From Geobacteraceae bacterium (GTDB taxonomy: Bacteria; Desulfobacterota; Desulfuromonadia; Geobacterales; Pseudopelobacteraceae): 32,169 nt of DNA. Numbering within the stretch: the first letter of the stretch is position 1; the number at the start of each line of letters is the position of its first letter. The stretch spans positions 1 to 32,169 of the forward strand of contig JANXZX010000110.1 of assembly GCA_025355325.1 (NCBI GenBank), in the 5' to 3' direction. Below, piece after piece: positions 24,511 to 32,169 of the stretch. Both the position numbers and the translations under genes were made by a program. Below the pieces are notes generated by a model that saw only the letters and a program-made list of their open reading frames with translations, had not been told where the DNA came from and did not search any database.

Positions 24511-25584
24511 ATGCACAAAAAACTGTTTATCCCCGGACCGGTTGAGGTTCATCCCGACATCCTGCGGGCCATGGCTTCTCCCATGATTGGCCACCGGATG
24601 AAAGAATACGCCGAACTGCATGGCAGGGTCACATCCGGTTTAAAAAAACTGCTGTTCACAAATGACAAGGTTTTCCTGGCCACTTCGAGCGCATTCGGAG
24701 TTATGGAGGGAGCAATTCGCAACCTGGTTGGCAAACGGTGCGCAAATTTCTGTAACGGTGCTTTTTCTGATAAATGGCATGATGTTACGCTACGGTGCGG
24801 CAAACAGGCTGACGCCATCCGCTTTGACTGGGGCAGTCCGGTTACTGCAGATGCGGTTGAAAAGGCCCTCGCAACGGGGAAATATGACAGCATGACCATG
24901 ATCCATAACGAGACTTCCACCGGAGTTATGTCGCCCCTGCCGGAAATTGCCGAAGTAATGCGCAAATTTCCGGACGTACAATTTATCGTCGATACGGTTT
25001 CTTCCATGAGCGCTCTGAAGATCCCGGTTGATGAGCTCGGTATCGATTGCTGTATCTTCGGCGTCCAGAAGGCATTTGCTCTCCCCCCCGGTCTGGCAGT
25101 GTTCACTGCCAGCGAAAAGGCACTCCAACGGGCGGCTACTATGGAAGGACGCGGCTATTATTTTGACTTTATCGAATTTGCCGCCAATGATGCCAAAAAC
25201 AATACTCCTTCAACCCCCTGCATCTCCCTGATATACGCGCTTGATTGCCAACTGCAGCGAATGTTTGCTGAAGGGCTTGAAAACCGCTGGGCGCGCCACG
25301 ACGACCTTGCCGGCTATGTGCGAAGCTGGCTGACCGGTCGTGGTTTCGAATCTTTTCCGGCAGCGCCGTACCGTTCACAGACATTGACATGCAGTCGAAA
25401 CAGCCGAGGAATCGATCTGGCATCTCTGAAAAAGAATCTGGGGGAAGCCGGTTTTGCCTTCGACGACGGCTACGGGAAGATAAAAGGAGAGACCTTCCGC
25501 ATTGCACACATGGGTGACATGACCCGTGAGGATCTGGACGGACTTTTTGGAGCAATCACTACTATTTTGCCGGAACTGAGATAA
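24511..25584 (+). CDS. Class V PLP-dependent aminotransferase (serine/alanine-glyoxylate type)
   Basis: 357 residues from ATG 24511, which has TTGGAG upstream. A start at 24472 would add 13 poorly conserved residues. The N-terminus KKLFIPGPVEVHPDILRAM is typical of the alanine-glyoxylate/serine-pyruvate aminotransferase group. IVDTVSSMSA holds the PLP-ring Asp161; GVQKAFALPPG holds the Schiff-base Lys187. The C-terminus EGETFRI-like pattern (KGETFRIAHMGDMTREDL) is also standard. It transfers amino groups between serine, alanine or aspartate and 2-oxo acids; the exact substrate is not readable. A zinc-ribbon gene follows after 34 bases. Confidence 0.9.
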   Translation: MHKKLFIPGPVEVHPDILRAMASPMIGHRMKEYAELHGRVTSGLKKLLFTNDKVFLATSSAFGVMEGAIRNLVGKRCANFCNGAFSDKWHDVTLRCGKQADAIRFDWGSPVTADAVEKALATGKYDSMTMIHNETSTGVMSPLPEIAEVMRKFPDVQFIVDTVSSMSALKIPVDELGIDCCIFGVQKAFALPPGLAVFTASEKALQRAATMEGRGYYFDFIEFAANDAKNNTPSTPCISLIYALDCQLQRMFAEGLENRWARHDDLAGYVRSWLTGRGFESFPAAPYRSQTLTCSRNSRGIDLASLKKNLGEAGFAFDDGYGKIKGETFRIAHMGDMTREDLDGLFGAITTILPELR

Positions 25585-25618
25585 GTGAGCTACATATAAC
25601 AAATCAGGAGGTAGAACA

Positions 25619-25801
25619 ATGAAGTGCCCTAACTGTGGAAGTCGGACGGAAGTTGATCTTGATATGCATTCAAACGGCTATTCAGCAGAACATTCGCCGG
25701 TTAAGGAGTGTGGGGCGTGCGGTCTGGTGTGGCGGATAAAACTGGAAGCCGGTCATACGGAAGTGGATATTATCAAGAAAGCTGATAAACCGGCGAGCTA
25801 A
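25619..25801 (+). CDS. Small zinc-ribbon protein
   Basis: 60 residues. Two CxxC pairs (C3/C6 and C31/C34) form a zinc-ribbon (MKCPNCGSRTEVDLD ... ECGACGLVWRI). The function is unknown; such proteins may bind nucleic acid or act as small metal-binding adaptors. A strong AGGAGGT precedes the start, and base use is like that of the neighbours, so it is very likely expressed. It probably shares a transcript with the aminotransferase. Confidence 0.75.
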   Translation: MKCPNCGSRTEVDLDMHSNGYSAEHSPVKECGACGLVWRIKLEAGHTEVDIIKKADKPAS

Positions 25802-25805
25802 TGCA

Positions 25806-25833
25806 GCAGGGCAGGCACGAAAGCCCGCCCTGC
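25806..25833. terminator. Hairpin between convergent zinc-ribbon and rubredoxin genes
   Basis: GCAGGGCAGGC (25806-25816) pairs with GCCCGCCCTGC (25823-25833), with one mismatch and a 6-base loop. It lies 4 bases after one stop and 5 before the other, so it likely serves both genes. Confidence 0.7.
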
Positions 25834-25838
25834 CGTTA

Positions 25839-25997
25839 TTATTCCTGTTCGAAGACATCCTTGCCGGCTCCGCAGAGAGGACAACACCAGTCGTCCGGAA
25901 GCGCCTCAAACGATGTTCCCGGTGCAATACCGCGATCCGGATCACCAACAGCGGGGTCGTAGACGTACTGGCAGATATTACATATCCAACGTTCCAT
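25839..25997 (-). CDS. Rubredoxin
   Basis: 52 residues, standard rubredoxin length. The iron ligands are C6/C9 (CNIC) and C39/C42 (CPLC), with [27 protein letters not shown] between them as expected. It is a one-electron carrier in the cytoplasm, often serving oxygen or peroxide reductases in anaerobes. Odd points: C38 directly precedes the ligand C39 where Val or another residue is usual, and Gln10 replaces the usual Gly after the first CxxC. The start at 25997 has AAGGAG upstream; longer reading of the frame upstream would include the ferredoxin end and is not supported. It follows the ferredoxin by 25 bases. Confidence 0.95.
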   Translation of the reverse strand: MERWICNICQYVYDPAVGDPDRGIAPGTSFEALPDDWCCPLCGAGKDVFEQE

Positions 25998-26022
25998 AAT
26001 GTTTAGCTCCTTACTTAATGAA

Positions 26023-26208
26023 TTATGTCCAGTGGATACACTGGACGGGACAGCCGTCGATTGCGCTCTGGATTTCAGCTTCGGATGCACCGGCAGGATC
26101 ATAACACTCGGATCTGCCATTGCTGCCGAATCTGAAGACGGAGGGGCAGATTGAGACGCACAGGCCGCAACTGATGCATTCTCCTGATTCTACAACCGCT
26201 GTTTTCAT
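26023..26208 (-). CDS. Monocluster ferredoxin (Desulfovibrio gigas Fd type)
   Basis: 61 residues. [12 protein letters not shown] (C11, C14, C17, C21) and CPVQCIHW (C53, C57) match the small [4Fe-4S] (or [3Fe-4S]) ferredoxins such as D. gigas ferredoxin, where three Cys of the first motif and one of the second hold the cluster and the others can form a disulfide. An extra C35 is present. GGAGG lies 6 bases before the start at 26208. It is the first gene of a ferredoxin-rubredoxin operon, so both would supply low-potential electrons to cytoplasmic reductases. Confidence 0.93.
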   Translation of the reverse strand: MKTAVVESGECISCGLCVSICPSVFRFGSNGRSECYDPAGASEAEIQSAIDGCPVQCIHWT

Positions 26209-26249
26209 TGATTTTCCTCCGCTGTTTTGGTTGCCAGAGCCGCGAGGCA

Positions 26250-26277
26250 AGTGTAGCATGTCCTCAGCAGAAGTCAA
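26250..26277 (-). promoter_or_regulatory. Sigma-70 promoter of the ferredoxin-rubredoxin operon
   Basis: On the minus strand: TTGACT, 16 bases ending in TGC, then TACACT, an extended -10 element. The start site would be near 26243, about 35 bases ahead of the ferredoxin ATG. Confidence 0.6.
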
Positions 26278-26343
26278 TATTCGGCAAACCGCTTCTACGT
26301 ACCCTGTACGTTACATACCGGAAATTCCTGAAACGAGAGAAAT

Positions 26344-26967
26344 ATGATATTTGAATCCATTGCTGTAGGACCGCTGGCGGTAAACTGTTACATTGTTGCA
26401 TGCGAACAGAGCCGCGAGGGTATGGTTGTTGATCCGGGTGGTGACGTAGATCAGATCGTTGCTCTGGTACAGAAACATGGCTTGAAGATCCACACCATCA
26501 TCAACACGCATGGCCATTTCGACCATCTGGGAGGAAACCGCGAAGCACTGGCGACCTTTGGCGCACGGCTTCTCATCCATCAGGCTGATGCTCCAATGCT
26601 GGGCAGGTCTGCCGAAGTCGCCCGTGCATACGGTTTGCAAGGCGATAATTCACCAGAGGCAGACGCCTACCTGACTGACGGCATGGATATATTCTTTGGC
26701 ACCTGCCGCGCAAAAGTATTGCATACCCCCGGACATACTCTGGGGGGATGCTGTCTTTATTTTGAGAATGAGCGCATTGTGATTACAGGCGATACGCTTT
26801 TTGCCGATTCAATCGGTCGCACTGATCTACCGGGCGGTTCACATGAGCAGTTGCTGCAATCAATCCGAACCAAACTTTTTACGCTCCCGGACGAAGTGAT
26901 TGCTTACCCGGGACACGGCCCGGAGACTACCATCGGACATGAAAAAAACTTTAACCCCTACTTCTGA
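26344..26967 (+). CDS. Metallo-beta-lactamase-fold hydrolase (glyoxalase II-like)
   Basis: 207 residues. The metal ligands are all present: THGHFDH (H56, H58, D60, H61), H131 in TPGHTLGG, D150 in TGDTLF and H191 in PGHGP. This is the short glyoxalase II-like group (YcbL type), which hydrolyses thioesters such as S-lactoylglutathione, though many members have unknown substrates. The fold is complete without the C-terminal glutathione-binding domain of classic GloB (about 250 residues). It is followed 14 bases later by coaBC. Confidence 0.9.
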   Translation: MIFESIAVGPLAVNCYIVACEQSREGMVVDPGGDVDQIVALVQKHGLKIHTIINTHGHFDHLGGNREALATFGARLLIHQADAPMLGRSAEVARAYGLQGDNSPEADAYLTDGMDIFFGTCRAKVLHTPGHTLGGCCLYFENERIVITGDTLFADSIGRTDLPGGSHEQLLQSIRTKLFTLPDEVIAYPGHGPETTIGHEKNFNPYF

Positions 26968-26981
26968 AATGAGCGCGGATA

Positions 26982-28178
26982 ATGCTTGAACAAAAAAATA
27001 TCATTCTGGGTGTGTGCGGAGGTATCGCCGCATACAAGGCGGTTGAACTGTTACGGCTCTTGACCAAGGCGGGAGCGAATGTTCACGTTATCATGACACA
27101 TGCCGCCCGGGAGTTTGTCGCGCCGCTCACCTTTCAGACCCTATCGTCAAATCCGGTACATACGGAGCTGTTCGATCTGATTTCAGAACAGGAAATCGGG
27201 CATATTTCATTGGCTGACCGGGCGGATCTGTTCATCATAGCCCCGGCCACAGCCAATGTTATCGGCAAAATAGCGGCAGGAATCGCGGATGATCTGCTTA
27301 CCACGACTGTTATGGCGACAAAAGCTCCGGTACTGTTTGCCCCGGCCATGAACGTCAATATGTACACCAATCCGATTTATCAGGAAAACGAGCAGAAACT
27401 GCAACGTTTGGGATACCTCTTTGAGGCACCGGTTCGCGGCAGCCTCGCGTGTGGCTGGGAGGGCGAGGGCAAACTTGCCGCGCCGGAAGCTATTTTCGAA
27501 TCTGCCGTTGCCGCTCTGACAAAGAAAGATTTGGCAGGATTGAAGATAATGATAACTGCGGGGCCAACCCGTGAGGAAATTGACCCGGTCCGCTATATCA
27601 GCAACCACTCTTCGGGGAAGATGGGCTATGCCTTAGCTCGTGCAGCCAGGCGAAGAGGTGCGCAGGTGCTTCTTGTCAGCGGACCAACTGCTTTGAAAAA
27701 GCCAGACAGCGTAACCGTTGTTAACGTCACAAGCGCCGCAGAAATGCAGAGTGAAGTTATGGCCCGTGTTGCCCAATTTGACGTGGTAATCAAGGCGGCA
27801 GCAGTGGCGGACTACCGCCCACTGGTGAGAAACAGTGTAAAGATCAAAAAGAAATCAAGTCAGATAGCAATCGAGCTGGTAAAAAACCCCGACATACTGG
27901 CCGATTTGGGAAAGCTGAAACAACGTCCGTTCCTGGTCGGGTTTGCCGCAGAAACCAATGCGCTGGCCGAGAACGCGGCACAGAAGCTGAGTAAAAAAAA
28001 TCTGGATATGATCGTAGCAAACGATGTAAGCCAGCCTGATGCCGGATTTAATGTGGATACCAACCGCGCACTGCTGCTTTTTAAGGATGGCACCAGCATT
28101 GAGTGCACGCTTATGTCCAAAGACCAATTGGCTGAAGCAATCCTTGACAACATTGTTGAGCAACTGGCAAAACGATAG
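26982..28178 (+). CDS. coaBC: Bifunctional phosphopantothenoylcysteine synthetase/decarboxylase CoaBC
   Basis: 398 residues. The N-terminal CoaC flavoprotein half (about 1-180) has GVCGGIAAYKA, the catalytic His74 (IGHISLADRAD), Asn124 in PAMNVNMY and Cys157 in SLACGWEGEGKL. The C-terminal CoaB half (about 185-398) has ITAGPTREEIDPVRYISNHSSGKMGYALA and AAAVADYRP. It joins cysteine to 4'-phosphopantothenate and decarboxylates the product in coenzyme A synthesis. It is complete and of normal length. Confidence 0.97.
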   Translation: MLEQKNIILGVCGGIAAYKAVELLRLLTKAGANVHVIMTHAAREFVAPLTFQTLSSNPVHTELFDLISEQEIGHISLADRADLFIIAPATANVIGKIAAGIADDLLTTTVMATKAPVLFAPAMNVNMYTNPIYQENEQKLQRLGYLFEAPVRGSLACGWEGEGKLAAPEAIFESAVAALTKKDLAGLKIMITAGPTREEIDPVRYISNHSSGKMGYALARAARRRGAQVLLVSGPTALKKPDSVTVVNVTSAAEMQSEVMARVAQFDVVIKAAAVADYRPLVRNSVKIKKKSSQIAIELVKNPDILADLGKLKQRPFLVGFAAETNALAENAAQKLSKKNLDMIVANDVSQPDAGFNVDTNRALLLFKDGTSIECTLMSKDQLAEAILDNIVEQLAKR

Positions 28179-28189
28179 CAGAGTCAGAG

Positions 28190-28211
28190 CCGGGGCAGCC
28201 TCCTGGTTTTT
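28190..28211 (+). terminator. Rho-independent terminator after coaBC
   Basis: CCGGG and CCTGG (one G-U pair) form a short stem around a 7-base loop, followed by TTTTT. It lies just past the coaBC stop and ahead of the tol genes. Confidence 0.5.
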
Positions 28212-28278
28212 GTCTTGACTTGATTGTTTGGAAGTATTAGTTTTTTAAGGTTTCTAACCCAAGCGGAGGTATCAATCC

Positions 28279-28950
28279 TTGGCCATAATCACCAGCGCCG
28301 GCATCATCGTTAAACTTGTTCTCTTATTACTGCTCTCATTCTCGGTCGTTTCCTGGGCCATCATCCTGTTCAAATTTTTTCAGGTTCAGCGGGCAAAGAG
28401 CGAATCCGAGCGTTTTATGGACTTTTTCTGGAAATCAAAGCGCTTTGATGCAATTGCGTCTCAGGTTGATCGTTTTGCCAACTCTCCTCTCACCGTATTA
28501 TTCAACGAGGGATACGGAGAGCTGAAAAAGGTTGTGGAATCCGACGGCAAGAGTGAAGGCGCCGGTTTCAGTACGGACCTGGGGGGAATAGAGAATGTTT
28601 CCCGTGCCTTGCGCCGCGCAACGAATTCCGAAATAACCCGCCTTGAAAAATATCTGACCTTCCTCGCTACCACCGGCTCCACATCACCTTTCATAGGCTT
28701 GTTCGGTACTGTATGGGGAATTATGACCGCCTTCGAAGGTATCGGCAAAACCGGTTCCGCTTCGCTGGCTGTTGTCGCACCAGGTATTGCCGAAGCGCTG
28801 ATCGCCACTGCAATCGGTCTGGTGGCGGCCATACCTGCCGTTATGGCTTACAATCACTTCCAACACAAAATCCGCGTATTGATAAATGAGATGGACAGCT
28901 TCACCACTGAATTTCTCAATATCGTACAGCGCAATATCGCGGGGAAATAG
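28279..28950 (+). CDS. tolQ: Tol-Pal system proton channel protein TolQ
   Basis: 223 residues of the MotA/TolQ/ExbB family. The start is TTG at 28279, 8 bases after a strong GGAGGT; no in-frame ATG gives the conserved N-terminal helix. Helix 1 lies at about 8-30 (GIIVKLVLLLLLSFSVVSWAIILFK). Helices 2 and 3 follow TTGSTSPFIGLFGTVWGIMTAFEGI and AEALIATAIGLVAAIPAVMAYN, the family signature. With TolR it uses proton flow to energise TolA. The TolQ (not ExbB) call rests on the following tolR-tolA-tolB-pal order. Confidence 0.95.
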   Translation: MAIITSAGIIVKLVLLLLLSFSVVSWAIILFKFFQVQRAKSESERFMDFFWKSKRFDAIASQVDRFANSPLTVLFNEGYGELKKVVESDGKSEGAGFSTDLGGIENVSRALRRATNSEITRLEKYLTFLATTGSTSPFIGLFGTVWGIMTAFEGIGKTGSASLAVVAPGIAEALIATAIGLVAAIPAVMAYNHFQHKIRVLINEMDSFTTEFLNIVQRNIAGK

Positions 28951-28953
28951 ACC

Positions 28954-29367
28954 ATGGCAATGGGCGGACAAAACCATAATCGCGCCGTGATGGCTGAAAT
29001 AAACGTAACTCCGCTGGTGGACGTCATGCTGGTGTTGCTGGTCATATTCATGGTTACGGCTCCGATGATGCAGCAGGGGGTGCAGGTGAACCTGCCGAAA
29101 GCGGATACCAAGGCCATGACCCCCGTTGAGGAGTCCGTCATAGTCTCCGTGGACAAGAACGGCAAGGTTTTTATAAACAAGGATGAAGTACCGGCGGGAG
29201 ACTTGCGTAACCGGCTTACGACAACGTTTGCCTCGCGGGCTAAGAAAGAAGTGTTTTTGAAGGCTGATGCCGGCGTACCGTATGGAGAAGTGGTTCGCAC
29301 CATGGCTGATATCAAAGGGGCTGGCATTGAGCGCCTAGGCATGGTAACGGAACCGGCTGCAAAATAA
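28954..29367 (+). CDS. tolR: Tol-Pal system protein TolR
   Basis: 137 residues of the ExbD/TolR family. A single membrane helix after the cytoplasmic N-terminus carries the proton-path Asp (EINVTPLVDVMLVLLVIFMVTAPMM). The periplasmic domain includes VNLPKA and VFLKADAGVPYGEVVRTMADIKGAG. It begins 3 bases after tolQ, and its stop overlaps the next start (TAATG). It forms the stator-like complex with TolQ. Confidence 0.96.
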   Translation: MAMGGQNHNRAVMAEINVTPLVDVMLVLLVIFMVTAPMMQQGVQVNLPKADTKAMTPVEESVIVSVDKNGKVFINKDEVPAGDLRNRLTTTFASRAKKEVFLKADAGVPYGEVVRTMADIKGAGIERLGMVTEPAAK

Positions 29368-30122
29368 TGAGCTCCCAGGTTTCAAGAATTGATGCCGGAA
29401 TGGGTGTCAGTTTCACCGCTTCAGCCGTCATTCACCTGGCGGTTTTTTTATTGCTGCTGTGGTCGGGGCGTCTGTTTCCGGCACAGATGGCCATCCAGGA
29501 AACATATTATGTGGATGTCATCTCTCTACCGGTTGCCAATCCCCAATTGGGTGCCCCCACCCCGAAAGTTGGCGAAACTGATTCTGTACCCCTTCCTGAA
29601 CCTGTTTCTTCGTCACCAATGACGGTGAAAGCTCCTTTGAAAGCTACCGTGAAGTCTGCCAATCCAAATACCACAGAGTCTGAATCGGCATTTGCCGAAC
29701 GAATGGCAAAATTGGAGAGGAACAGCGAAGCCCGGCACGAAGAGGCCGTTCTGGAAAAGTTGCAGAACAAAGTGAAAGCCGGCGGCCTGAAATCCGGCAT
29801 GCCCGGAGCCAGTGGCACCGAAGCCGGCAGCCGTTATGCTGATTACATAAAGTCACGGCTCGAAGATGCATTAAAGCTGACGAGTAGTTATACGACCAAG
29901 AAGCCGGAAGTGGCCGTGAGGCTGACGATCACAGCTGAGGGGAAGCTTTCGAGGGTGAAAGTGGAACGCAGCAGTGGTGATGCGACATTTGAACTGGCGG
30001 TCAGACGGGCGATAGACCTGGCGAGCGAAAAATTTACCGCACCTCCGAACCGCGCTGTGTTTGAAAATGGTTTCATCTTCAAACCAAAAGGTATTTCCAG
30101 CAGCACATCAACTTCACGATAA
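29367..30122 (+). CDS. tolA: TolA-like protein with TonB C-terminal domain
   Basis: 251 residues. An N-terminal membrane anchor with the conserved SxxxH motif (SFTASAVIHLAVFLLLLWSG), a central Pro/Ser/charged segment (about 55-150) with a short helical stretch (ERMAKLERNSEARHEEAVLEKLQNKV), and a C-terminal TonB/TolA domain (about 155-245: VRLTITAEGKLSRVKVERSSGDATFELAVRRAI). It links TolQR in the inner membrane to TolB/Pal. The central helix is much shorter than in E. coli TolA (about 420 residues). Position between tolR and tolB favours TolA over TonB. Confidence 0.9.
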   Translation: MSSQVSRIDAGMGVSFTASAVIHLAVFLLLLWSGRLFPAQMAIQETYYVDVISLPVANPQLGAPTPKVGETDSVPLPEPVSSSPMTVKAPLKATVKSANPNTTESESAFAERMAKLERNSEARHEEAVLEKLQNKVKAGGLKSGMPGASGTEAGSRYADYIKSRLEDALKLTSSYTTKKPEVAVRLTITAEGKLSRVKVERSSGDATFELAVRRAIDLASEKFTAPPNRAVFENGFIFKPKGISSSTSTSR

Positions 30123-30138
30123 TACACCGGGTACACTA

Positions 30139-31419
30139 ATGCACATTTTTCTAATTGTCCTGTTTCTCGTTATTTCACCATTCACCCTGTACGCCCAGTC
30201 AGGATACATTGAAGTTACCGCTCCCGGCAATCGGATGATGAAACTGGCGGTAGATACCCCGCGCTCACTCGATGCGAGCCTCAATCCTGAGTCGGCAAAG
30301 ACAATCTCGGATGTCATCACTTTCGACATGAATATGTCCGGAGTCGTCCTGGCGGAAAACCGTGCTCAACTGCCTGCGGCAAAGACTATTGTGCTGACCG
30401 ATATTGATTTTATTCCATGGCAGAATTCCGGATTCGACCTGCTGACCGCCTGTGAGTACAGTTTGAAAAGCGGACAGTTGACTGTAGAGTTTCGTCTTTA
30501 TGATGTTATTAACCGCAAACTACTCACTGCAAAGCGGTTTCTCGGAGCAGCCAAGGATCTGCGGCGCTTCAGCCATTCCTTTGCAGATGAGGTTCTGCGG
30601 ACTATTACCGGCGAACCGGGCGTATTCACCACCAGAATTGCCTATGTATCGACTCAATCCGGCAACAAGGAAATATGGATCATGGACTGGGATGGATACA
30701 ATCCACTCCCCCTGACAAAAAATGGCTCCATAAACATGAATCCGGATTTTTCACCAGACGGCCGTGAGATCATCTTTACATCGTATAAACGCGGCAACCC
30801 CGATCTGTACCGGCGTTCCTTGTCGAGCCCGACTGAGATCCCACTCTCAGCACGCAAGGGGCTCAATATAACCGGAAACTGGTCTCCGAACGGAAGTAAA
30901 ATCGCGCTCGCACTCAGCAAGGATGGTGATTCCGAGATCTATACCATTGACAGAGACGGCAGCCATCCGACCAGACTGACGATCAATCCGGCCCTCGATC
31001 TCTATCCGGCCTGGTCTCCGGATGGCAAACAGATCGCTTTTGTCTCGGATCGCCTGGGGAAACCGCAGATCTTTGTTATGAATGCCGATGGCGGTAATCT
31101 CAGGCGACTCACAACATCCGGCAACTACAATGTCAATCCACGCTGGTCTCCAAAGGGGGATAAAATAGCGTACTCACGGATGACCAGCGGAGGATTCAGT
31201 ATTTTCACCATCGCTCCGGATGGTTCTTCAGACACTCAACTCACGCTTGATGGAAACAATGAGAATCCTTCATGGTCAGCCGATGGGCGGTTTATCAGCT
31301 TCAGTTCAAAGCGCAGCGGTGGTGATGGCGTATATGTAATGCGTGCAGACGGCACTGGACAGACAAGAGTTTCCCAGGGTAAGGGAGCGTTTTCCCAGCC
31401 GGCCTGGTCAGCTCATTAA
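30139..31419 (+). CDS. tolB: Tol-Pal system periplasmic beta-propeller protein TolB
   Basis: 426 residues from ATG 30139. The signal peptide ends FTLYA, so periplasmic. The N-terminal domain (about 20-165) is followed by a six-bladed WD40-like propeller of PD40 repeats with recurrent SPDGREI, SPNGSKI, SPDGKQIAFVSDR, SPKGDKIAYSR and SADGRFISFSS. TolB binds Pal and TolA. The frame stays open upstream into tolA, but the signal peptide fixes the start. The ribosome site is weak, so coupling to tolA (16 bases upstream) may matter. Confidence 0.96.
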   Translation: MHIFLIVLFLVISPFTLYAQSGYIEVTAPGNRMMKLAVDTPRSLDASLNPESAKTISDVITFDMNMSGVVLAENRAQLPAAKTIVLTDIDFIPWQNSGFDLLTACEYSLKSGQLTVEFRLYDVINRKLLTAKRFLGAAKDLRRFSHSFADEVLRTITGEPGVFTTRIAYVSTQSGNKEIWIMDWDGYNPLPLTKNGSINMNPDFSPDGREIIFTSYKRGNPDLYRRSLSSPTEIPLSARKGLNITGNWSPNGSKIALALSKDGDSEIYTIDRDGSHPTRLTINPALDLYPAWSPDGKQIAFVSDRLGKPQIFVMNADGGNLRRLTTSGNYNVNPRWSPKGDKIAYSRMTSGGFSIFTIAPDGSSDTQLTLDGNNENPSWSADGRFISFSSKRSGGDGVYVMRADGTGQTRVSQGKGAFSQPAWSAH

Positions 31420-31466
31420 TGGGGCAGAATTCCTTAATCTATATGAAGCTGTCAACATATAAACAG

Positions 31467-31494
31467 TTGCAAAACTGGCGCTGGTGGGTATAAT
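31467..31494 (+). promoter_or_regulatory. Sigma-70 promoter of pal
   Basis: TTGCAA, 16 bases, then a perfect TATAAT. Transcription would start near 31501, about 55 bases ahead of the pal start. This gives the abundant lipoprotein Pal an extra promoter inside the tol cluster. Confidence 0.7.
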
Positions 31495-31555
31495 TACTCC
31501 GCGTGTTGTTTATCAAGGCATTGTGCCTCATTTTATGAAAGAACAGGAGCTCGGT

Positions 31556-32128
31556 ATGAAAAAAAACATGGTGGCATTGTTGATGGGCGTCAGTATGGCA
31601 GCATTGCTTGCTGGCGGTTGTGCTAACAAAGAAGTTGTTAAAAAAGAAGAGCCAGTCGCTCCTGTTGTAGTTGCTGAACCGGCCAAGCCGGTTGAAAAAG
31701 CGGCGCCAGTGATGGTACAGCCGAAAGCTGAGGCACCAAAGGTTGTTCAAGCAGAGCCGGCGGCTCCTGCCGTAAAACCTGCCGAAGTCGTAATCAGTTT
31801 CGAGACCGCTTATTTTGATTTTGACAAATCGGACCTTCGTCAGGACACCCGCGACGTACTGTCCAAAAACGCTGAAACAATCCTTAAATCTCTGCCAACC
31901 GGTAAAGTACAGATCGAAGGTCACTGCGATGAGCGTGGTTCGGCTGAATACAACCTGGCACTGGGTGAGCGTCGTGCCAAATCTGCTCAGCAGTACTTGA
32001 CAACCCTTGGCGTGAAAGCTGACAATCTCTCTATTATCAGCTATGGCAAAGAAAAGCCTGCTGTTGTTGGGAGTGATGAAGCAGCCTGGGCAAAAAACAG
32101 ACGTGCTGAATTTGTTATCGTAAAATAG
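31556..32128 (+). CDS. pal: Peptidoglycan-associated lipoprotein Pal
   Basis: 190 residues from ATG 31556, which has AGGAG at good spacing; a start further upstream would spoil the signal peptide. The signal sequence ends LLAGGC with the lipidated Cys22. A low-complexity Ala/Pro/Val/Glu/Lys linker (about 26-75) follows, then the OmpA-like peptidoglycan-binding domain (about 78-190: AYFDFDKSDLR, IEGHCDERGSAEYNLALGERRAKSAQQYL, NRRAEFVI). Pal anchors the outer membrane to peptidoglycan and is positioned by TolB/TolA at division. The last 41 bases of the window hold no gene. Confidence 0.97.
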   Translation: MKKNMVALLMGVSMAALLAGGCANKEVVKKEEPVAPVVVAEPAKPVEKAAPVMVQPKAEAPKVVQAEPAAPAVKPAEVVISFETAYFDFDKSDLRQDTRDVLSKNAETILKSLPTGKVQIEGHCDERGSAEYNLALGERRAKSAQQYLTTLGVKADNLSIISYGKEKPAVVGSDEAAWAKNRRAEFVIVK

Positions 32129-32169
32129 TTTACAATATCTGAGAGTCTGAACGGAAAAAGGTCGGCACA

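Overview
The window looks like a chromosomal segment of a Geobacter-type bacterium (Desulfuromonadia/Geobacterales). The reasons are a PpcA-type triheme cytochrome, a dodecaheme c7-polymer ('nanowire') cytochrome, a nine-heme cytochrome c fused to a cytochrome b domain like CbcL, and a flagellar gene order flhA-flhF-flhG-fliA-flgFGAHIJ-flgN-flgK-flgL. There are no tRNAs, rRNAs, insertion sequences, phage genes or CRISPR arrays. Most of the content is core chromosome.

Layout. (1) 1-1.7 kb, minus strand: an exported isochorismatase-fold protein cut by the window edge, and an exported thioredoxin-fold/TPR protein without its CxxC. (2) 1.9-5.7 kb: a PcrA/UvrD helicase (plus) convergent with a MATE transporter (minus), separated by a long imperfect inverted repeat. 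(3) 5.8-18.4 kb, minus strand: a 13-gene flagellar operon. A candidate sigma-54 promoter and an upstream inverted repeat resembling a FleQ box lie before flhA, and a rho-independent terminator follows flgL. flgM is missing from the usual place near flgJ/flgN/flgK, and no export-gate genes precede flhA. (4) 18.6-20.2 kb: an IHF-alpha-like protein, then an exported methionine sulfoxide reductase pair (msrB-msrA). (5) 20.2-24.4 kb, minus strand: an electron-transfer locus holding the dodecaheme cytochrome, a PpcA-like triheme cytochrome, a small exported protein of unknown function and the CbcL-like quinol-oxidising cytochrome. (6) 24.5-28.2 kb: a class V aminotransferase and a zinc-ribbon protein (plus), a ferredoxin-rubredoxin pair (minus), a metallo-beta-lactamase-fold hydrolase and CoaBC (plus). 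(7) 28.3-32.1 kb, plus strand: tolQ-tolR-tolA-tolB-pal.

How the genes fit together. The CbcL-like protein should oxidise menaquinol in the inner membrane and pass electrons to periplasmic carriers such as the triheme cytochrome and the 12-heme chain. The exported MsrA/MsrB would repair oxidised methionines in that compartment. Tol-Pal keeps the outer membrane attached during division. The flagellar operon encodes rod, ring, hook-junction and switching/placement factors plus its own sigma-28.

The most interesting region is the electron-transfer locus with its regulatory DNA, notably a 12-nt palindromic sequence shared by the cbcL-like and dodecaheme genes. I found no clear sign of a wholly new multi-gene system. 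All assignments come from reading the sequence; no database search was run.
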